Shown here piece by piece: positions 22,123 through 34,600 of a stretch of 64,000 nucleotides of DNA (position 1 is its first letter; every line of letters starts with the position of its first letter). This DNA is from Rhabdornis inornatus (lineage: Eukaryota; Chordata; Aves; Passeriformes; Rhabdornithidae). Both the position numbers and the translations under genes were made by a program. A model generated the notes under the pieces. It saw nothing but the letters and a program-made list of their open reading frames with translations. It did not search any database and was not told the origin of the DNA. The stretch is from the NCBI GenBank assembly GCA_013397075.1, contig VWZS01005932.1:198570-262569 (forward strand), given 5' to 3'.

Positions 22123-22600
22123 ACCTGCGGTGCGCAGAGGAGCCGCCGCTCCGCCGTGACCCGCCCGGACCCCACCGGACCCACCGGCCCCGCTCCGCTC
22201 CGCCCGGTCCGCGCTCGGCCCGGCCCGCCCCGCTCTGCAACACACCGCCGGACCTGACGTCACTTCCGCCAACGCCGGGCCCCCGCCGGCTCCGCCTCCT
22301 CTCCCCCGGAAGTGGCGGCGGCAAGCGCGCGCCAGGCCGCCGCACCGGCGGGGGGGCGGCGCGCTGCACGCCGGGACGCGTAGTCTTTTCCCCCTCTCCC
22401 GGCGCGAGGTATGCTGGGAGCTGTAGTCCCGCGCGGCACCTGGCGGCCATTTCGCGCGGCGGCGCGGGGCACGCCGGGAAGCGCAGTCCGGCGGGGCGGC
22501 CGCCATCTTGTGGTACCGGCGGGGAGGAGGAGGGGGCCGAACACCCCCGGTGCTGTCAGAGGGATCGCCAAACACCCCCGGTGCTCACAGAGGGGGCTGT
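21540..22600 (-). promoter_or_regulatory. CpG-island promoter of PAIP2
   Basis: A dense CpG block contains a plausible minus-strand 5'UTR exon ending at 22125 with a strong donor (CGCAG|GTGAGA). Just upstream is a full CRE, TGACGTCA, at 22255-22262. It overlaps an ETS site ACTTCCG (22262-22268); a second ETS site CCGGAAGTG is at 22306-22314. Three ZNF143/THAP11-type sites follow at 22366-22385, 22411-22428 and 22469-22488. YY1-type GGCGGCCAT and GCCGCCATCTTG motifs lie near 22443 and 22499. There is no TATA box. The transcription start is inferred to be around 22,230-22,260. Confidence 0.75.
21808..21982. other. Assembly gap (175 N)
   Basis: A run of 175 undetermined bases within the PAIP2 CpG island, flanked by C-rich sequence. 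The size may be an estimate. Any reading frame crossing it is meaningless. Confidence 0.98.
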
Positions 22601-24660
22601 AACATTCCCTGTTACCGGCGCCCCCAGCCTCCCTCGGGACAGCGGCTGACCCGGGAGGCGCAGATCCCTCGCCTCACTGAGGGAGGGGACAATGGAACAC
22701 CGCTCCTGTTCACAAAGTGGTGCATTTCTAAGGCTATCAGGAAATGGGACATAATAAATATTCCTTTGTAGTACGTGCCGAGGCTTCAGCCGCATTTACA
22801 AAATGGGTTCAAAAAGCCATTTTTATTCTCTTCGCTTCTCCTCTCCCTTTTCCTGAGGGGAAGGTGGGAATGCCCCGCTGTGCCCATTCACAACCTCAGA
22901 GAGGCACAAAAGCCAGACACGGACAGAGTTAAAGCTCTTTGATCCATCTGAGGAACATGTGGAGCCACAAACCCTCCTTCAGCTGGCAATGCAAAGGCCC
23001 AAGTGTGTGTTTGTTCATACTGATTTTATAAGTCACCATTACCAACTTGTTCTCAGAGCCCAAGGGTTTCCCCCAGTCCCTCAAACACTGCAAAATACCC
23101 CTGCAAGCATTATCCTTAAAAAAACCACTGTGCTCTTGCTACTCTTATTTCTATTATTTCCAACTCCACAAAGGCAGCAGGATGTGGTTTTCTCCTCTCT
23201 AAGAGGGTTCTCTTTCTACTCATTCCCCACAGCAATGGTAGAGCAGCTTCCAGGTCACTCCTCACAGCTGAAATTCATGCCCAAAGTGCATTTTACACTC
23301 ACCCTTGTGCTCTGGGATTTTCCTCACCCTTCACAGTGCAGTTATTCCCAAACAAGCAACCCATGATGCCAACACCCGTGTCTGGAAACTCTCCTCAAGA
23401 TCAGGTTTTTCTGGGACTTTCTCCTCAGAAATTACCCTAAGGGCTCTACTGTCCCCAACCTCTGCACGGGAACAGAAGACACTTGGCAGAAGCAGGGGGT
23501 TTAATTGAATTTCTGATGTGTAAAAGCTTACAATCACACCCAGGAATGCTTTTTGTTTAAACACTAAACATGATGTACATGTTTACCTGCACACAGGTCA
23601 GCACTCACACAAGGTACAAGATCAGCACAGGTATTAGCTAACAAAAGGCTACTTTACAAACTGAATGTAGTATTTCAATACATTAATCTTAAATGCACAT
23701 TGCAAAGAAACTTAAAAGACCTTTGAAATAAATTATCTGCTACCCTCAGAGAGGAGGAGTCTGCAGCCAAGGCAGGACTCAACAGCCTCTCAGTGACAGA
23801 GAAGTGACAAATGCCACTCTAAACGGGGCTCCAAGCCCGTCCTTATGACTTAGTTCTGCTCTAAGTGCAGGGCTGCTGGTGCCTTTCAGGAGCCTCAGAA
23901 AGCTTTAGGATTCTGTCAGTGCCTGACATTTAATCCATTTCTTACAAACCCAAACACACTTTACATACGAACGAGTGTGGTGTAGAGAGCAGTAGCTGCT
24001 CTCTGCACAGGGATGAGTCACGGCATGGTCAGACTTTAATTGGGATGTTTGTTTAAACAAACCCTGCACTGGAGCTGCTCCTCAGCACTTCTCCCCTCTC
24101 CGGGGTCTCAGAGAATCTGCTGCCCTCTCCAGAGGTGGCTCAAGCTCTGTGAAGGACTGCACCCCCTTGGGTGAGGGTGCAATACAAAGTCACAGCTGGA
24201 AAAACAAGTTCCCGAGGCTTGACTTGCACACAACACTCTGTCTGTGTCTGCTGGGCGTGTCTGTGTGATGAATAACATTATAACTTCATCAACACTCAGC
24301 CTGCTGCATCCCAAAGCCAGGCTCAGGCTGGAAGAACTGGCCCCAGTCTGCTTTATCTGCATGAGTGGGAGGTGGCTTCAGCTTTGATGAGAACACCCCA
24401 AAACTCCAGAAATAAAAGTGTCAGCAGAATATACCTACCAGGGTTGTAACAAGTGATGTTTTAATTTGTCTGGAAATGCAAGAGAGTTTAGGGCAGAGCA
24501 AGAAGAGTTATGCAGGAAGCTGCTGAAGCACAGGTGTTAAAAACATGCACATTTTGAAAAGAGAGCTAAAGTTTTGCTGTGGTGGTGTGACACAGGATAA
24601 AGAGTTCAGCAGACACACTGGTTAACATGCCAAACATCTATAACAAATCACTGTGGTCTA
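22600..24660. other. Spacer between PAIP2 promoter and MATR3 3' end
   Basis: AT-rich sequence with no supported gene. Part of the lower half may be distal MATR3 3'UTR on the minus strand. A two-copy direct repeat of about 32 bp (acacccccggtgctgtcaga type) lies at about 22,543-22,605, at the CpG-island edge. Confidence 0.45.
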
Positions 24661-24666
24661 GCTTTG

Positions 24667-25667
24667 TTTATTGGGAATCACTTTAGTAACCTGAAGTCAC
24701 AAATAAGCAGTAAATAACAAAAACTACAGATAAACACAGGTTACACATGCAAATCCTGTTCACATCTCACATGTGCAGGTACATTAAGTGCACAGTTCTA
24801 AAGAGTCTTGACAAAACCAGGTTTTAACAAAAAAATGGTGTTAAAATGCAGGTATGAAAACTTCCATGTGAAGAATATAAAGATACCTTTGTCCTTTTCA
24901 GGACTCCAATGCTGCTTTGATATACCAGAGATGTACAACAGCAACGAGATTCAAGTAAAAGCAGGAAGAGCTCAAGGAAATAATACTGGTCAGAGAATGG
25001 GCATTTACTTCTCACTAAAAATACACTGAATAGCTGAATAGGAAAGTCTAGCAAGAGCTTAGGAAAAAAAAAAATCACAAAAGTTGTAAAGCTGACTAAT
25101 CACTAATTTTCCTATTTGCTATAGATAACAGCAGTGACATTAAAAGAAACTGCAATTCAACATTTAAAAATGCAACTTACATTTAAAGACTTTTCCAAAG
25201 TGAAATGCAATGACAGCCTTACACTCAAAATTAAATAGCTGCTAGGCTCAGACCAAAATACGGAATGTTCTAGATAAAATAAAAATACAGTATTACTTTT
25301 CATTTTTTATTCAGAATGGAATTGAAAGACAATTTCTGAAGCTTGAAAGTAGTAAGTTTCATTTAAATGCAGTTTTCTTCTCATAGATGAGCTTTCCACA
25401 AGGGTGCAGGATTTTTTTTTTCTGTAATAGCTTGAAGTGTCAAAACAAAAAGTTGTTGCCATTCTCACATTAAGAACAAATTGTTGTCATTAACTTAACT
25501 GCATATGCTTTTTGCTACAACATTTAACACATGAACAGACCTATAATGCCTACTGTATCTCACTAAAACAAAAAAGAATACAGTATTGCCATCTACTACT
25601 TGTACTGCTTTTAAAAAAGATTAACATTAAAAACAAAGCCACATTTTCCTTACATCCTTCCTTCTTC
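24667..25667 (-). other. MATR3: MATR3 3' untranslated region (probable)
   Basis: AT-rich sequence following the MATR3 stop at 25668-25670. Reverse-strand AATAAA signals are at 25306-25311 and 24667-24672. The true end could lie further out; I cannot fix it from sequence alone. Confidence 0.45.
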
Positions 25668-28600
25668 TTAAGCTTCTTTCTTTTGCCTGTAGTCTTCTGC
25701 CATTTTATCCAGAATTTTCTGTTGAAAGAAAGCAGTTCTATTGGGAATATATTCAAAGAGTTTCTCACAGGCACAACATAAAGAAGACAAATCAAATTTC
25801 CAAGTTTAAAACCTGTGAACATTGAGTGCAACTGCAAAGGTCATAACTAACAAGGCTGGCACTTCTCCCTGCCCTGGATTGGAGCTCTGCTTGGCAAGCC
25901 AAGGGAATTCCTTCCCCTTTTGTCATGGACTTGTGACAGGATTGTGTCACTTACCTGGGTGGAATGTGCCCTCTACAGAGGCAGGGACACAACATCCCCC
26001 TCTCTGGAAAAGGGTTAATTTGCAAGTCTGAGGAATTTGGTACCACTTTGCTGACATTTGGTAGCCACAACAATTCACTTATTTCATTTTTCCTGCTCTC
26101 CAAGCAAAGGAAACTCCCAGCTCCACAAGTGCCACTGTGAAACAGAAGCTGAATTCTCCCCTTCCCTCCCCAATTCCAAACCCCATAATTGTCTCACAAT
26201 CACCCACAAGGACCTCACTGAGCATTTCTGCCATGGAAAAAGCAAAGCAAATCGTGTTTCATTCAAGTAATAAAGCTCACAGCTTGGCATCATCTCCCCC
26301 CTTCCCTTTTTACATCAAGGATTTAATGTCCCATAAGCAGGTACTTTAATGGAAAAAAAAAACAAACCAAAACAATGCTATGGTGATGGATGAGGTGGAT
26401 TTTCTTCCTACAAGATCCTGCATGGGAACTGATTTTCTGATCTACTCCTTCACATGTTCTTTGTTTGGTGACAATTTTTGTGCCATCTGCCTTCCTGGGC
26501 TCTCTGTTTATTTAGGGGTTCCCTGCTACTGCAAGAAGGCAAATATTTGAATTATGAGGTGCAATATTCTCCTTCTCTGGGGAGCTCCTGGGTTTTCCTT
26601 TCAGCCCAGGTATCAACTGCCCTGAAATGCATCAATGTGACACTGCAGGACTATCAGAATTCCTCTGGGATTGCTCTTTCCTGGAGGTCATGTTTGCAGC
26701 TCACACTATGAGGTTGCAGCAGCAGCATTGTCACTCATGCAATCATGTGATACCTCATCCAGTTAGCAAATGGAAAAAGTGCTCACAAAATCAGAAGTTG
26801 CAAAGGTTTTTGTTTTTCTAAACATATAAAAACTTCATCTTAAAGCTTTGTTGACTGCTTGAAAACACTCTCAGAGAGACAACTGGAAGGGATCTGAGCC
26901 ATCTGTATTTACTCTGCATTGCTACTTCTAAGCCTGGCCTTATTCCAATTGGAATTCCCTCTTTAATCCAAACTTACAAGATAAAAAAATCCTGGAGCCC
27001 CTCTTTAAACTTTGTATTCTGCATATTATTTTCACAAGATGACGTTTTGGACAGATCTACCTAGAGTTAAATTGTAGAATAAGCCAATTTCCACTGCCTG
27101 AAAGATATTTTTTTTTCTCAGTCCGGTCTCGTTGAGCTCTATTCCCCAGAAAGAATCAAGCCATTTAAAATGAACAAGTTTTTGCCTTACCTTCAACTTT
27201 TGATAATGAGGAAGGCTGCTGCAATGGGTCTTTTTTGCAACATCTTCATTTGTGTAGAACAGGGAACACAATTTGCAATAAAACCCTGTTTTGGGTACCA
27301 CATAATTCACACCTAGAGGAGTAAACACCACAAAATAAACTAAGAGATCTACTCTACATCATTTCTTTTAATGTCATATGTCATTTCAGCTAAATCTTAA
27401 AACCATAATTCACTTTACATTAAAAGCTGTTTTATCTTTAAAAGTCTGTTTTAGTTTAGTCAAGCAGGGGCCTAGTAGTAGCTAAATATGTGCAGGCTTT
27501 TTTTTTTAAATTTAAAAATCAACCTTTCAGATTAAGGGTCCATTTTATTGGTTCCTTCAAGAACTCCCAACGTTCTGTGATCAGTTTTGGAGTATTTAAT
27601 GACTCTGAACTATTATCACTGTTGTGCTTTGTGCTAGCAATTGAATTTGTGTTGCTAAAAGACACCTCTTTCAATTTCTGCCTAAGGAAAGGGTTATGAA
27701 AAACGCTATGAAAGTAAGGAAGAAAGGAAGAAAATACTCAGTTTAGGGCAGGAGTGAAGAAGAGGGAGGAGGGGGAAGCCCTAAAATGAAAGGCTATGGG
27801 GCAATGCATTGCCAAAAATAAAAGTCAGATGAAATGAGAAATGCTACTGAGATGCACAGAGACATTTTGGAAAAGAACTGGAAACAGCCTTACCCACAGG
27901 AATGTTTGGCTGGTATGGCCCAATCCTGAACTCATCTGGGACAAGAGGTTTCTCCAGGACACTCTTTGTTTCCTGCTCTCCCTGGGGCTCTGTGTTTTCC
28001 TGGGTGTTTTTCTCACTCTCCTGTGCTGTGGTAGCATCAGAACCTTCCACGCTTTCAGCCTTGGCGTTCTCTTCGCTTTTCGTGCCGTTTTCTAACGTTT
28101 CACTCTCCTGCTCTGCCTCCTCCATTTTGTCCACCTTGATCTCTGCCAGGCTGTCCTCGTTCTTGCCCGCAGCCTTGGCTGCCAGCCCCGACTTGCGCAG
28201 TTTCTGGTGGTCTGAGTCCTCCTCGTCGCCCACCTCGTCCAGGGTGACGAATCCCTCCATGCTGCGCGGGAATCCGCCCACGTAGCGCTGCGGGGACAAG
28301 GGGCTGGGTCAGCTCAGCCTGCACTGCTCCCCAAACCCTCCTGAGCTCCACAACATTTAACCTCTGCTCCAAACTCCTCCTGCAAGAGCTGCCTTGCTCA
28401 CTCCAACTGTTAGTCAAGGTTTAACCTGCTCCTTTTGTACCCTAGAGTCAAGGATTTCCTTCTGCAGTCATTTTTTTTGTGCATCAGGAGTGATCACTGC
28501 TTCATCAACGTCATTTCAACTTAAGAACAGAGCCAAAACCACTTGAATTCTCAAGCTGAAAGTTCTTTTAACATTAAGTACTTTTCAACATTAAGTTATT

Positions 28601-31600
28601 TTAACATTTTAAGTACCTTAAGTGAAAGTAGTTCTGGAATGCGCAAATTTTGTTTCCATTTGAGTCCTGTAAAATCCTTGAATTCATGGCCTGAATAAAA
28701 GGTAAAACCTTACCAGAATTATTCTGTCCCCTCTAATGGTATGAAAGTATTAATGGTATGAAAGTTCATTAAAAAGAATTAAAAGCTCTTTTCAGCCAGT
28801 AGAAAGCTCAGAGCATCTACATTAAAACAACCACTAAGTGACAAACAAAACCCAGCTCAAACCCACCAACCACCCAAAATGGGAAAGCCTCTGAAAATCC
28901 AGGTTTTAGTAGAAGAGGAACTGTCTGAATTCTGAATTTTTGGAAATGCTCCTCCTGACATGGAGATATCACTATTCCACCTACTTAACAGCAACTGTGA
29001 GTAGGACTGAGGTAGCATTAGGTTTGTGAATGTGGGTCTTCAAGGAATGAAGTTTGGGTCTGAAGCAGTTTATCACAGCCCACACACTAGTAAGGAACAC
29101 TAAGAAAACTGGGAAATGCCATTTGCACGGCCAGTGCCCATCTCAGCACCATTAACCAGGTTCCTGACAAGGATCCCCCAGAACTGAGATCCATGCACAT
29201 CTCATTCATTTATTAGGAACATGCCTTTCTTGCAAAACAATATTCCAAGCCAACAAATTACTGAAACTTTGCACACTACTCCACAGAACCGAGTTTGATT
29301 AACAAAGCAGACAGGACATAAAACCCACAGGAGTGTGGGATGATGAGCTGAGAAAAAGGGAATTCACAGCAAGTAACTGGAAACACCTTGAAAACAATTC
29401 TTTTCTTTCTCCAGTGGCTAACTGCAGATGGCCCTTCCTGCCTCTCAGTGTAAGGTGTAGCTGTACACGCAATTCTGCCCTAGCCCAGATTAGCCTCAAG
29501 CCCCCAGTACATTATTTTTTCAACATCATTTTTGGGCTCATGGGTAACTACAGACAGTTCTCTGAGAAACTGCTCAGGACAACAGAGTTCCTGGATAAGT
29601 ATTAGCCAAAAAAAAAAAAAAAAAAAAAAGGGGANGAGGAGAAAAGCAAGCAAATACCCAGCAGGCAGCAAGGGTAGAAGCCCACAAGTCAAAGGTTTCT
29701 ATCAAAACAGAACCAGGGACTTGTAAGTGAATCCATGTGCAAGTTACATCCAGAGAGATCTTCCATTTTCTTCACAGGAGCTTTTAACTCCTATTCCTCT
29801 CCATAAAGGTGTTTTAAAGACCCCCAGGGGAAGCTCTGCAACAGAATGTACATGGTGTGCTCCCTAATTTAGACTGGGCTTCCCCCACCCAGCACCTCAC
29901 TGTGTGAATTACCTTTTTAAGCTTTTTCTTGGCTGCTGGAGTGGCTGCAACATTCCCCTCAGTTTTTACAGTTGCATCATCAGGTGTGTCCTTTTTTTCC
30001 TCAGTAGCCACATCAGCTAAATTGGCGACATCTGCATCCTCTCCCGCTGAGCTGCCACTTTCTAACAGTGCTGCTGCCTCCTCCTCATCCACCAGCAGCT
30101 CATCTTCAGACTCCAGCAGTAAACTGGGCTCATCTTGCTCTGCCTGTTCCCCACTTTTGGCACCTGAAGGCTCAGCAGCGTCCTCCTGCTTCTCCTCTTT
30201 TGCTTTTTCTTCTGCATTGCCACCTTCAGGTTTCTGAGCAGGTTCTGTTTTGGACTTCTTATCACTGGGAGAATCTTTGCTGTCTGGGGAATATGTTCTC
30301 TTTCTGTGAAGAACAAAGAACATTGCTGCTTGTAAACCTGGAGAGAGCCCAGAAATTACTAAAGAAGATCATATTTCTTTAGACAAGCCTGGAAACTACT
30401 GTGGTAACTTCAGTTCAGAAAATGGAAGGCTGAGGAAAACCCTGAAGGGTATCATTCATTCTTCAAACACACAAAAGGCTGCTCCAAGGAGAAACTACCC
30501 TTACAAGACAGGACAACTGCTTGTGGGTTTAAATTACAGGAAGGCAAGGCTAATTAGGGACTGCAAAGGATTTCCTGAGCAGCCTGAAGAGGCTGTGAAA
30601 TCTCCAGCATTAGAGGAAGAGGGTGGGTAGCATATTTGAAACAGTTCATCTCTGGGAACAACCTCCAACCATTTGATCTCAAAGCCTGCCTGATTCTTTG
30701 GTATTGTTTCTATACTCTGAATAAGGTATTTTCACATTTCTTTTAAACAACATCATGCTTTAACAATAGGAAATTACCTGGTTTTATCTTTTTTCAGCAG
30801 CTCAACTCCTTTGTTTGGAATCTAAAATACAATTAAAAAAAGATCTGTGAGTCACAGCAGATTATGACTTATACAACTGCTGCAGCATTAATTCAGACCA
30901 GAATCCAATCCAGCCAAGTGCTCCCAGCTACATTAACCCCCAGAACTCTGCCCCTGCCACCCACCAACTGATCAGTAAACTTTTTATTTCATGTCAGACA
31001 GGACCCGACCAACCTAGAAATCCCCTGCCTTAATTCACAGTAATTATTCAACACAAAACAAATGGGATATCCTGCTCCAGAAAATTCACATACAATTCCT
31101 GGTTTGTTTATGAACCAGCAGCATGTAGTGCAGCCACTGGCACAGATCAGTCCTAAGCTGTACTTTCCTCCCTGGCATTAGTGGAAAACCTTTAGCAGAC
31201 TCTCACCAGTTCACCTGTTTCTGAATTAGTGACCAGGAAATGTCACCTGTAGGCAGTAACAAGGAAAAATATTCAAATTGCTACCAAGTGCTCATTCTGC
31301 TGCACTACCATGTGCAACAGTAAGATTTCTTCATGCTCCACAACAAAGCTGACGTTTCTAGGAGACAGCCTGACAGTTCAGATTTCTCCTGCTTTTATTA
31401 TCCCAGAACTTTATTATTATCACAGAATATTCTGGGCTGGAAGGGACTCATAAGGATCATCAAGTCCAGCTCTTCAGTGAATGGCCCAAAAGGGTTGAAC
31501 CCATAACCTTGGCATTATCAGCACCATGCTGTGACCAGCTGAGCTCATATCAGTTTTCTACCTCCTGTCCCAGTCTGATGAATGAACACCCAATAATTGC

Positions 31601-34600
31601 ATGAATATTACCCTGGTGTTATGTAAAGAACTCCCTTCAGTCAACCTTCCCCTCCTTTGTATGAGCTGCACAGGCAGAGGTGCAGTTCTGATAGATTAAG
31701 TTTTTATAAACCTTCATTTTCAAAGAGGGGAAAAAAACCAAGGATCCCACATTAGAGAATATTCTAAATTGAGTAATTTTCATTAAAATCTACATAATTT
31801 ACTCTAAAATCTGAGTTATACTAACTGTTTGGGTTTTGTTTCATCTGAAAGGAAAATCCTTTAACTTGTCCTCATAACACGACTTGTGCCAAGAAACTGC
31901 ACTTGAGGAGCCAGAAAAGATGAAAGCCAACTCTTCAATTTTACATGCAACACTGAGTCTTCAACAAGCAGTGGCTGGCATCTACTTCCCTTTACATCTT
32001 CAACTACAATTTAAAAAGTGCAAACACTCCTCACCCTTAACACCAGCTTCTTGTACTTTTCAGATAAATCCACTTTCACACATCTGCCTTGGAACCAAAG
32101 GGCTTTGTTGGCACAATGCTCAACCATGGCCAAAGCATCTTCTCTGGTCTCCATCTCAATAAAGGCCTGAAAAGATTGAAACACGTTAAAAAGGACTCTG
32201 AACCACACAACACTTTTCCAGGCAAAGTTAATTAACTTAAAACACAAATATTGAAACAAAATTATGAGGTTCAGCTACATCCATCCTCACCAAACACTTT
32301 AACATTTACCCAAGTGCTCTACAAACCCCAGCTTTTCAACTCAGAACATCTCAGAGACAGTTCTGAAATTAAACAGGCATTTAAATAATCTGCCAAAAAG
32401 TCACCATAAAGTAAAACATGATTTAAACAAAAAAGTATCAGTACAATGAAACTTATTTAGTGCTGACGTAGCTGGGAATTTCAGGGGAGCTGTGAGACTA
32501 CCTCTGTATTTTATTTTTGTTTTTTGAGAGAAGTCTGAAACAAAGGCAGCAACTGCTGCTCCTCCAGCTTTGTGAGGAGATCCCCTTGGGAATGAGCCCA
32601 TGGCACGCTGAGGTTGCTGAATGAGCTTTAAACAAACACATCTGGGCTGGAGCAGCCTTGCCAAAAAAACGAAAGCTGTTTCAGCAGCCAACTTAGACAG
32701 CAAAGGGATTTTGTTTTTCCAGTAAAGTAAGGTCAGGGAGGACTTCCTAGGGGTCACACAACAGTCTAGTAATTTTTCACTTCTCAAGTGTGGCATTAGG
32801 GGAGTCAGGCACCCATCTCTTTGAAAAAGCAGTGGAACTTCCTATTTTACTCAAGGGAGCAATGAACTGGGACAGCAAAGCTTAAAAAAAAATTAAGAGC
32901 TGAATAGTTTAAACTCCTTTATATTTATAGAAATCATGCCCACACACATCCAAAGCATTTCACTATACACATGCAATGGTCTGTCTTCAAACCTTTCTTT
33001 TCCAAGCTAGAAAAGCACAGCACGACTGCTTTTGTTTAGTTTTAAAGAATGAAAAATAGAGGATAAATAAAAGAAACATGTAACAGTGGAATATATTTAT
33101 GTTTCATACATAATGGTTCTTCAGCCCTAAGAAAACAATCCCAAGGCTCCACAAAATCGGCATAATCAAATAATTAAGCCTCCATGCAAAAATTCCTTTT
33201 TTCTGTTTTTAAAGCAGCTCATATTCCATGGACATTTCACAGGAGCCCCTAAGCAAACCCCCACCTAAACAGACCTCAGGTTATTTCCAAACCTTTCCCA
33301 GAGCACAAAGTCCACACAGGCCCCAGCTGAGGAGGCAATTTCCCAATGAAACCCCTTCCAACCCTGCCCCAGGGGTTCCCTGCAGTCACCTGGCTTTTCA
33401 TTCTCATGAGGATGTAGTTCTTGATCTTCCCATAGGGCTCAGCCAGTTTGAGCACAGCATTGTCAGAGTAGCCAGAGTGGGGCAAGTTGCTCAGGTGGAT
33501 CACACGACCAAGTTCTGGCTTTGGTGGCTCAGTCTTCTGGTCAGGTTTACCCTCAGGTTTCTGAAATTAAAAGGGAAAGACATTTTTCTGGTTTTGGTGA
33601 AGTTTACCCTCACGTTTCTAAGATTAAAAGGGAAAGCCATTTTTTAAGACCTATATATAAAATATACACGGGTGACTGTCCCTTGATTAATTTGATGCAC
33701 TGAAAAGTGCAGGAATTAAGAACTTAAATGCAGCAGCCTCGTAACACTGAGTGCCCCAGATTAAAAAAGGCAATGCTAAAAAAAGCAAAAGTGTTTTACC
33801 TTTATTCTCTTGTATTTCTGTGACAAGTGGACTCTGACTGGTTTACCAAACACCAGGGCAGGTGTTGTTGAATAATATTCCACTGCAGCCTGAGCATCTT
33901 CAGTGGTTGACATTTCAATAAATGCCTGAAATCATACAAAATCAAATTAAGTGCTGATTTTTCAGGAATCTAATTTTGTTTCAATTTTCCAAGCTCTTTC
34001 ATGCTTCCTTTTAAAAATACCTGCATCAGAAATGAAAACTGCTTTTTGCTATCAAGTTCTGACCCACAGAATTTGGCACAAATTTCAGATACTTAGGTGC
34101 ACAAACAGAACTGTTTTGTTTGTTTACATTCCACCTAGATTAGGATTCAAAACATTCAATTGCTTCCTGCTTTTTCCACTTCTATGGGATTGCTTTATTT
34201 CACACTTCAAAATAAGACACTCCATAATACCAACTAAGTTTTCAGATAGTTTTAAAACAAGAGCATAATGTGGTGCAGTTGAGAAAGTAATGAAGAACCA
34301 ACCAGGAGGAATTTTCAATATTTAAGTGAAAATGCAGTAGTGCAGCATTTCTAGAAACACATTTCTCCTTCCCCACAAGCCCCTGGTGACAGATGTGGTA
34401 TCTCACTGGTGGCTGAGCAAATTCTGTTCCAAAAACAAAGCTCAGACAGTGACAGAAGCCCAGCAGAGACACCAGCAGTGCCCTGGGACCCAACCTTACC
34501 TCATTGATTTTGTTTAGAATCAGATGGTTTGTGATTATCCCAAAGGGTTCAACGAGCTGAAGCAGCTGATATCTCAGGTTCTTTCCCCTCTGGAAATCCA

